Positions 44,329 through 50,291 of a stretch of 50,291 nucleotides of DNA are shown here, piece after piece. The notes beneath the pieces were generated by a model. The model had not been told where the DNA came from and did no database searches. It saw only the letters and a list, made by a program, of their open reading frames with translations. The first letter of the stretch is position 1. Every line of letters starts with the position of its first letter. Location: the NCBI GenBank assembly GCA_009103225.1, contig RHPI01002112.1, positions 89,992 to 140,282 on the forward strand. Direction: 5' to 3'. A program made the position numbers and the translations under genes. Source of the DNA: Chlorokybus atmophyticus (lineage: Eukaryota; Streptophyta; Chlorokybophyceae; Chlorokybales; Chlorokybaceae).

Positions 44329-45423
44329 ATGGAAGATATTCCGAATCCGGATGATGCACCTGATGAGTCTCAAGCTGCTAAAGCTGCGGAAGCTTCAGTG
44401 GATGATAGATCACCTTCTATATTCCCTGAGTTTTCTATTCGCATGACACAGCAGGACTTGATGGAGCATTTCCTTAGCACCTATGATCAGGACCCTCGTG
44501 AGGCAATTGTCTCATTCGTGAACTTTCTCTTCCTATTGGCAGAAAAAGTTTCAAAGCTCACCACCTTTATGGGGCGAGATTGGGAGGGGCAGATGGGTGA
44601 AGGCAAACGTGTTCTGAATATGATCGAGCGTCTGCAGCGTGCTGACGGTGGTCCACCTGTTCAAGCACTTGCTCGTCCTGCCGAGTTTGTTCGCAACAAG
44701 CAAGCGGCCATCTTCGACTGGCTTGTGAAGTTGCGACACTATGTCAACTCCCTTCACATTTCTGAGGAGGGGAAATTGCGTGTAGTTAAGTTGCTGATCC
44801 CAAACGATGCTCTGGCAGAATGGTACCGCCGTAAGCAACGGGGTACAAACCTCGGGCGGGAAGTAAATCAGTTATGCTTTTTCATGGAGCAGCGCTATGG
44901 TGGCGCAGATCCTGCCCAGGTTGCTCGCAACCAGTTGCACAACCTGCGTTAGAATGGGCGTCCGGTTCAGCAGTATATCCAGGATTTTCAGTCGTTTGTC
45001 AGCAAGATCAATGCTGGCAAACTACCTCTCAGTGATGCTGATCAGCTGGATATGTTCAGACGTAGCTTGGACACAAATCTCGTGCAGCATGTGGCCGTCA
45101 ACCCCGCGAGTTTGCAAGAGTGGGCCTCGACGGATTTACCAATGCTGATGCAGATGGTTGCTGCTGTGGACAGTATAAAACGCTCTCACGCCAACATGCA
45201 AACCACGGCAAAAGAGGCAGCCCCGGTTTCAGCTGCAAAGCGCCCGGCCACTGGCAACAAACCTTTTGTGAAAAAGGCGAAACCATCTCACCCTGCTGGC
45301 CCCTACAATGCGGCCAAATCCATCATCACTTGCAGTTTCTGCAAGCAGACAGGTCATGGGGAGGCTACGTGCTATGCAAAACAGAATGCACAGAAGGCCA
45401 AGCAGCAGAGAGAAAAGAAATAG
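44329..45423 (+). pseudogene. gag polyprotein, element 2 (one premature TAG)
   Basis: ATG at 44329 opens an acidic start (EDIPNPDDAPDESQAAK), then the Ty3-type capsid (FDWLVKLRHYVNSL, EWYRRKQRGT, FMEQRYGGADPAQVARNQL) and a CCHC knuckle CSFCKQTGHGEATC. The frame is interrupted only by TAG at 44950-44952, where element 1 has CAG. It ends after a basic tail (KAKQQREKK) at TAG 45421-45423; element 1 lacks eight residues of that tail. Pol follows in the same frame. Confidence 0.88.
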
Positions 45424-48400
45424 GAATTGTCCGTGGTTGGTAGCATAGTCGAGCAGAACGACTTTAAAAACTCTGTACTTCTTGATAAAGTTTCCTCTCT
45501 TTGCGATGTATCAGATGTATGGACTGATATGAGCACACCACCTATGTTGGGAAATGCAAACGGTTGTGTTTTAATCAATGTTCCATTCTCTGAATTAGTA
45601 ACTGCTGTTAACCACTTACACGAGTTGCAATTACAACATGCTGTCACTGCATGTGTAGTTATCCTCGATATCATGGCCCGTGGTCGCGATTGTTGAAAGG
45701 GGGAGAAGTAATCATGCAACTCTCCCGCAAAGATACAGGAGCTTCACCATTGCAAGTGATCTTTATCAAGTCTGCTACCAATCACGGCACTCCGACATTA
45801 GCTACATTTGATGGTCACTCAGTGCCACTCAAATGGAGATTTGAGAGTCAACTTATGGGTACACCATGTACAGCATTGATTGATACTGGTGCAAACCATA
45901 ACTTTGTTGAACATGCTTGGGTGAAACGTAATAACATTCCTTTCACACCAGTGACGTCATATGTACGTGCTGCTGGTTCCACTCTCAATGCAATGGGAGA
46001 GGTAAAAGGGCGTTTTGTTATTAATGGCCATATAACCCGACCAGCCTTCATCGTGGTGGATATTGGTATCCCCGGGGTGGATGTTGTTTTAGGGGAACAA
46101 TGGCACACTGAAGCAGGTTTACAATTAGACTCTCGAGCCAATACGTGCACCCTTCGTAAAGGGAAACGTAGGATGACTTTAACAGCATCTGTACTCGCAC
46201 GTATACCACGCGATAATGTTCCGCTCCTCTCTGCTATGCAATTGAAACGTTGCATGCGTAAACGTGAGGAAGTATACTTACTGCACTTACGACAGGTGGA
46301 AACACCTGCTGAACAGGCTATCAGTGACCCTGTGGTGCAGTCACTTACGGAACAATTCGCAGATGTATTTTAGGATGAACTCCCAGAGTTGCCTCCCGAT
46401 CGAAACATACATCATACCATTCCGTTAGAGGAGGGGGCAAAGCCACCTTGGCGGCCTATATACAGGCTAAGTCCCTTAGAACACGCGGAGATGGAAAAAC
46501 AGCTCAAAGAGTTATTGGACAAAGGTTTAATAACAAAGAGCATATCTCCTTTTGGTGCACCAATTTTGTTTGTGCCCAAAAAGAATGGCAAGCTACGCAT
46601 GTGTATTGATTACCGTGCGTTGAACAAGGTCACTGTGAAAAACAGATACCCTTTGCCTCGGATTGATGGTTTGTTTGATAAGCTGTCAGGTGCAACAGTG
46701 TTCAGCACGCTGGATTTGACCAGTAGTTATCATCAAATCAAAATCCACCCGTCGGATATGCAAAAAACTGCATTTCGCACCCCACTAGGACACTTTGAGT
46801 ATAAAGTGTTACCATTTGGGTTAACAAATGCACCGGCTACATTTCAGACAGCAATGAACGCGGTATTTGCTGATGAATTGTACAAGTTTGTACTGGTATA
46901 TCTAGACGACATTATTGTGTTCAGCAAAACCCGGGAGGACCACCACAGGCATGTGGAATTGGTTCTAGCTAAGTTACGCGAACACAAATTTTATGCCAAC
47001 CTGTTCAAATGCAACTTTGCAAAGGATGAACTACCCTTTTTAAGGCATGTGATTGGCAAAGAAGGATTGAAACCAGATCCTCAAAAGGTGTGTGCGGTAA
47101 AGGATTGGCCGCCACCCAAGGATGTACATCAGTTACGTGCTTTTTTGGGGCTAGCCAATTATTTCCGCAAGTTCATGATAGCATATTCTAGCATGGCAAA
47201 TTCTTCAACATCTTTACTAAGAAAAGATGTTAAATTTGTGTGGACGGAGGCACACGAGGTTGCTTTTACTCGCATTAAAGATGCATTAACACAAGCCCCT
47301 GTGTTAGCCTTCCCCGACCACACCAAGCCTTTTGTGGTGATCAGCGATGCTTCCACCATTGGGTGTGGGGCAGTCCTTCTACAAGATGACAGACCATGTG
47401 CATATGAAAGCAGAAAGTTCATTCCTGCTGAACGTAATTACACAACCACTGAGCAGGAATTGCTCGGGGTGGTGCACGCGCTGCGCACATGGCGTTGCTA
47501 CTTGGAAGGGGTGGAGTTTTCAGTGATTACTGATCACAACCCGCTCACATTCTTTCATACGCAACAAAATCTGTCGAGGCGGCAAGCTAGGTGGAATGAA
47601 TTCATTTCTCGTTTCACTTTCACTTGGCAATACCGTCCGGGTCGCACCAATGTGGCGGATCCACTAAGTCGCAGCCCTGCTCTTTTGGCACTTACGCGCT
47701 CTCGAAGTACGCGTAATGTACAACAGCCTGAAGATCCTTTCTTGAAAGAAGTGTCCACAGGTTATAACTCAGATGATTGGTTTAGCAGTCAAACCAACTT
47801 GCAACAGCTTACTGCTGTTAGCAATCTGTGGTATAAAGGGGAGCAGTTGGCAATTCCCAACTCGGGCGACTTGCGTAAGCAATGCTTACATTCAGTGCAT
47901 GACCCGCCGTATGCTGGGCATTTGGGGAAACACAAAACACTCAAATCTGCGCAACAGTTATACTGGTGGCCGTCAATGTCAGCTGACGTTGATCAATATG
48001 TTCGCACATGTGACGTGTGTCAACGTAATAAACCACTACGACAAAAACAAGCGGGATTGCTTAAACCATTGGCAATTCCAGAACAAAAGTGGGATAGTGT
48101 CAGTATGGATTTGATTACTGACCTACGTGAAACAGCAGCTAAATACACTGCTATTGTGGTTTTTGTCAATCGTTTGACTAAAATGGTGCATTTTGCCCCG
48201 TGTTGCACAACTGTAAGTGCACGGGACTTGGCACACTTATTTGTGTCCACGGTCTTTCGCGTTCACGGTATACCGCGTGAACTTGTCACAGATCGTGATC
48301 CTCGTTTTGTCTCCAAGTTTTGGCGAGAAGTCTGTGAATTGTTGGGGGTAAAACAAAGCATGTCGACTGCTTTCCACCCGCAAACGGACGGTCAAACTGA

Positions 48401-49160
48401 GCGAGCAAATTAAATACTGGAAGAAATGCTTCGCCACTATGTGGCTCCTAATCATGCTGATTGAGACGGGTACTTGCCAATGGCAGAGTTTGCTGTGAAC
48501 AACGCGTGGCAAGAAAGTGTAAAGGAAACCCCATTTTTCTTGAATTATGGGATTCGCCCAAACACACCAGCGTCATTGCGTGTACCTCGCATTGCCCTGA
48601 CTGTGCCAGCGGCAAAGGAATTTGCCACTAATATGCAAGGAAATTTGGCTCGAGCCAAGCTGTGTCTGTCAGAAGCACAGGACAGGCAAAAAGCTTATGC
48701 TGATACACATCGAAAAATGGCCACTTTCGATGTCGGCGATAAAGTTTTGCTTAATGCAAAAAACTTAACCATCAAAGGTACGGGTGCTCGCAGGTTGCTG
48801 CCCCGATGGTTAGGTCCTTTCTCTATCACTGATAGAGTAGGTACGCACGCTTATCGACTGCAATTGCCCCCAAGTGTGCGTATACACAACGTGTTTCATG
48901 TAAACTTGTTGAAACCTTACCGCTCAGACGGTAGAACACAGCCTCCACCACCGCCAGTTGAGGTGGACAGCGACTCGGAGCTCGAATACGAGGTGGAAGC
49001 TATATTGAACCATAAGCTAAATGGTCGAGGACGCGCAACTCGCTATTTGGTGAAATGGAAAGGGTATGGCCCGGAACATAACAGTTGGGAGCCCGACAGG
49101 CATCTTGCGCACTGCCGCGAGTTGCTTCGAGCTTATTGGGATTCATGTCCTGTCCCATAA
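45424..49160 (+). pseudogene. pol polyprotein, element 2 (PR-RT-RH-IN-chromodomain)
   Basis: Directly follows the gag amber codon in frame. Blocks: protease LIDTGANHNFVEHAW (about 45875); reverse transcriptase [20 protein letters not shown] and catalytic YLDD (46899-46910); RNase H VISDASTIGCGAVLLQDD; integrase HDPPYAGHLGKHKT with CDVCQRNK, then the DDE core (VSMDLITDL, VTDRDPRF, TDGQTERAN); chromodomain YEVEAILNHKLN..ATRYLVKWKGYGPEHNSWEPD near 48980-49130. Breaks are a 1-bp deletion near 45660, TAG 46371-46373, TAA 48411-48413 (shared with element 1) and TGA 48462-48464. Chromodomains of this class steer integration to histone-marked chromatin. All catalytic residues I could check are present. 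Confidence 0.9.
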
Positions 49161-49307
49161 ACTGTGGGCTTGGTTTTATAACAGACTGGCAGTGCAGTTT
49201 CATTACCACCCTGTCATTTCCTGCTATCTCACTTGTTACAATTATCCGAAATCAAGCCTGATCAACTTGAGTTCAACGAGGACGTTGAAAACTTAAGTGG
49301 GGGGGAA

Positions 49308-49824
49308 TGTAACGGGAGCAATAATAATAGGGGTATTATTGCTACCTGAATAACACATTTTGTATGAATAAGATTTAAATATGCTTTTTATACCTCTTTT
49401 TTACGGTTCCTCGCTTATCAAAGGCTATGATGCTTTATTATAGCTTAAATCTCAATGGGTGTAGAACCGCTTATTCAAGCCTATTTAGTGTCACATTTGA
49501 TATAATGTGATCACTATCTCGTTAGGTACCTTACGATAGGTATCTTTGGATAGGTACCTTATCGATAGGTACCTTATCTGAGCTGTGATTGGCTCACGCT
49601 AGATTTCCTAACTACCCTATCTGTAGGGTCGATGTCTAGTTGTGAGTTAATTATCGAGAGGTATATAGTTGATATACTCTTGATATAAAAGGTCACATCA
49701 ATCTGATGTGGGGACTTTCAGTTCTCTGCTCAGTGGCGGCCACGCCGTTGAAAGGCTTGTCATAGGCGGTGTGGGTGTTGGGGTAGAGGATTGAAGGGCC
49801 ATCACCGACGGTGGTGCTGTTACA
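49308..49824 (+). repeat. 3' LTR of element 2
   Basis: 517 bp. Its first 150 bp match the 3' LTR of element 1 better than the 5' LTR of its own element; the rest matches its own 5' LTR. It ends TGTTACA next to the AGACC duplication. Confidence 0.92.
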
Positions 49825-49893
49825 AGACCATTGACTGTAGCAGAACTGACTGAAGTGTTGCGCCCCAAGAACAGGAAAGATGTTGGAGAATAG
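49825..49893 (+). pseudogene. Displaced C-terminal end of the Crypton recombinase
   Basis: Counting one copy of the AGACC duplication, the Crypton last-exon frame continues across the element 2 insertion as RPLTVAELTEVLRPKNRKDV and ends at TAG 49891-49893. This shows that the Crypton exon existed before element 2 inserted. Confidence 0.65.
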
Positions 49894-49979
49894 CTTAGGT
49901 AGTCTGGTGCAATAAGTTGATCAGTTGTGCAGTCACTTATTGAAGTAGCTTGCACATGCGTATTTTTGGCTTTATTGCC

Positions 49980-50116
49980 ACACACACACACGCGCACGCA
50001 CACGCACGCACGCACGCACACACACACACGTACATGTACATGTATATTTATATGCATGTATATGTATATATATGCATATACACATATATGCGCATATACA
50101 CATATAAATATATATG

Positions 50117-50151
<35 letters not shown>

Positions 50152-50255
50152 ATGTATATACATATCTATATATACACACATGTATATATAGATATGTATT
50201 AACATATATACATACGCACATACAAGCATACACACACATACATATACACATATAC

Positions 50256-50291
<36 letters not shown>
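49980..50291. repeat. CA/CG and TA microsatellites to the window end
   Basis: Runs of (CA)n/(CGCA)n at 49980-50030 and 50120-50150, followed by TA-rich tracts with (TA)n from about 50259 to the end. No coding content. Confidence 0.9.

Larger units (their letters stand above)
42775..49824 (+). mobile_element. Ty3/gypsy chromovirus, element 2 (nearly intact)
   Basis: A 7,050-bp LTR retrotransposon with LTRs 42775-43309 and 49308-49824 and a 5-bp target-site duplication AGACC (42770-42774 and 49825-49829). A candidate primer-binding site TGGTATCCAAGAGC begins 1 nt after the 5' LTR (43311), and a polypurine tract AGTGGGGGGGAA precedes the 3' LTR (49296-49307). It carries gag and pol in one frame separated by TAG, with a C-terminal chromodomain. 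Only one indel and four in-frame stops separate it from an open polyprotein, so it is much younger or better preserved than element 1. It inserted into the last exon of the Crypton relic. Confidence 0.94.

Noticed and set aside
34170-48464. Alternative genetic code with TAA/TAG read as Gln
   Set aside because: Many retroelement stops fall at Gln positions, which first suggested reassignment. But RPL5 ends at TAG exactly where the family ends, and TGA also replaces Trp in the elements. C-to-T/G-to-A decay explains both.
49698-50235. Open frames of 87-151 residues at the window end
   Set aside because: They translate LTR sequence and microsatellites (Cys-Val and Tyr-Ile repeats), not a gene.
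1-50291. CRISPR arrays, rRNA or tRNA genes
   Set aside because: I saw no array of regular repeats with unique spacers, no rRNA segments and no tRNA with recognisable A and B boxes. The short repeats are microsatellites or satellite units.

Overview
This is a gene-dense stretch of an intron-rich eukaryotic nuclear genome, most likely a protist or alga. Genes are split by short GT-AG introns that are full of CA/CG dinucleotide repeats. Telo-box-like motifs (AAACCCTAA) lie upstream of RPL5 and the dynein light chain gene, and the MED19 protein resembles the land-plant form. These hint at Archaeplastida or a relative, but I cannot name the organism. No bacterial features were seen. Layout: 43-1096 (+) is the 3' part of a cupin (germin/spherulin-like) gene. 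It converges on a very large armadillo-repeat gene (1828 to about 15389, minus strand, about 41 exons, roughly 2,500 residues). Next come a complete Tctex-type dynein light chain gene (16223-17081, +), a MED19-like Mediator subunit gene (17379-18436, -) and a complete ribosomal protein L5 gene (19325-21305, +). These five look like ordinary host genes. From about 22 kb onward the window is mostly mobile DNA. A Penelope-like element lies at 22039-26302. It has two 506-bp direct repeats and a GIY-YIG endonuclease placed before the reverse transcriptase, the permuted arrangement. Two diverged direct copies of an unknown repeat follow (26767-28442). A Ty3/gypsy chromovirus (element 1, 29573-35990, target-site duplication GCCAG) sits inside a tandem satellite of about 140-bp units. 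A degraded gag fragment of another LTR family (about 37660-38120) comes next. Then a degraded, intron-containing Crypton-type tyrosine recombinase with a GCR1_C-like tail (about 40640-42774) is interrupted in its last exon by a second chromovirus copy (element 2, 42775-49824, target-site duplication AGACC). The Crypton reading frame resumes at 49825. The two chromovirus copies share a gag-amber-pol arrangement, an in-frame TAA in the integrase and a C-terminal chromodomain. All seven stop codons whose ancestral codon can be inferred from the other copy are C-to-T or G-to-A changes, which points to cytosine deamination. Two single N positions (35563, 36448) are flanked by duplicated sequence and look like assembly joins. 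Several very tight inverted repeats (arms 11-43 bp, loops 0-12 nt) recur in genes, introns and intergenic DNA. Exon borders were read by eye from splice consensus and reading frame, and may be off by a few bases.
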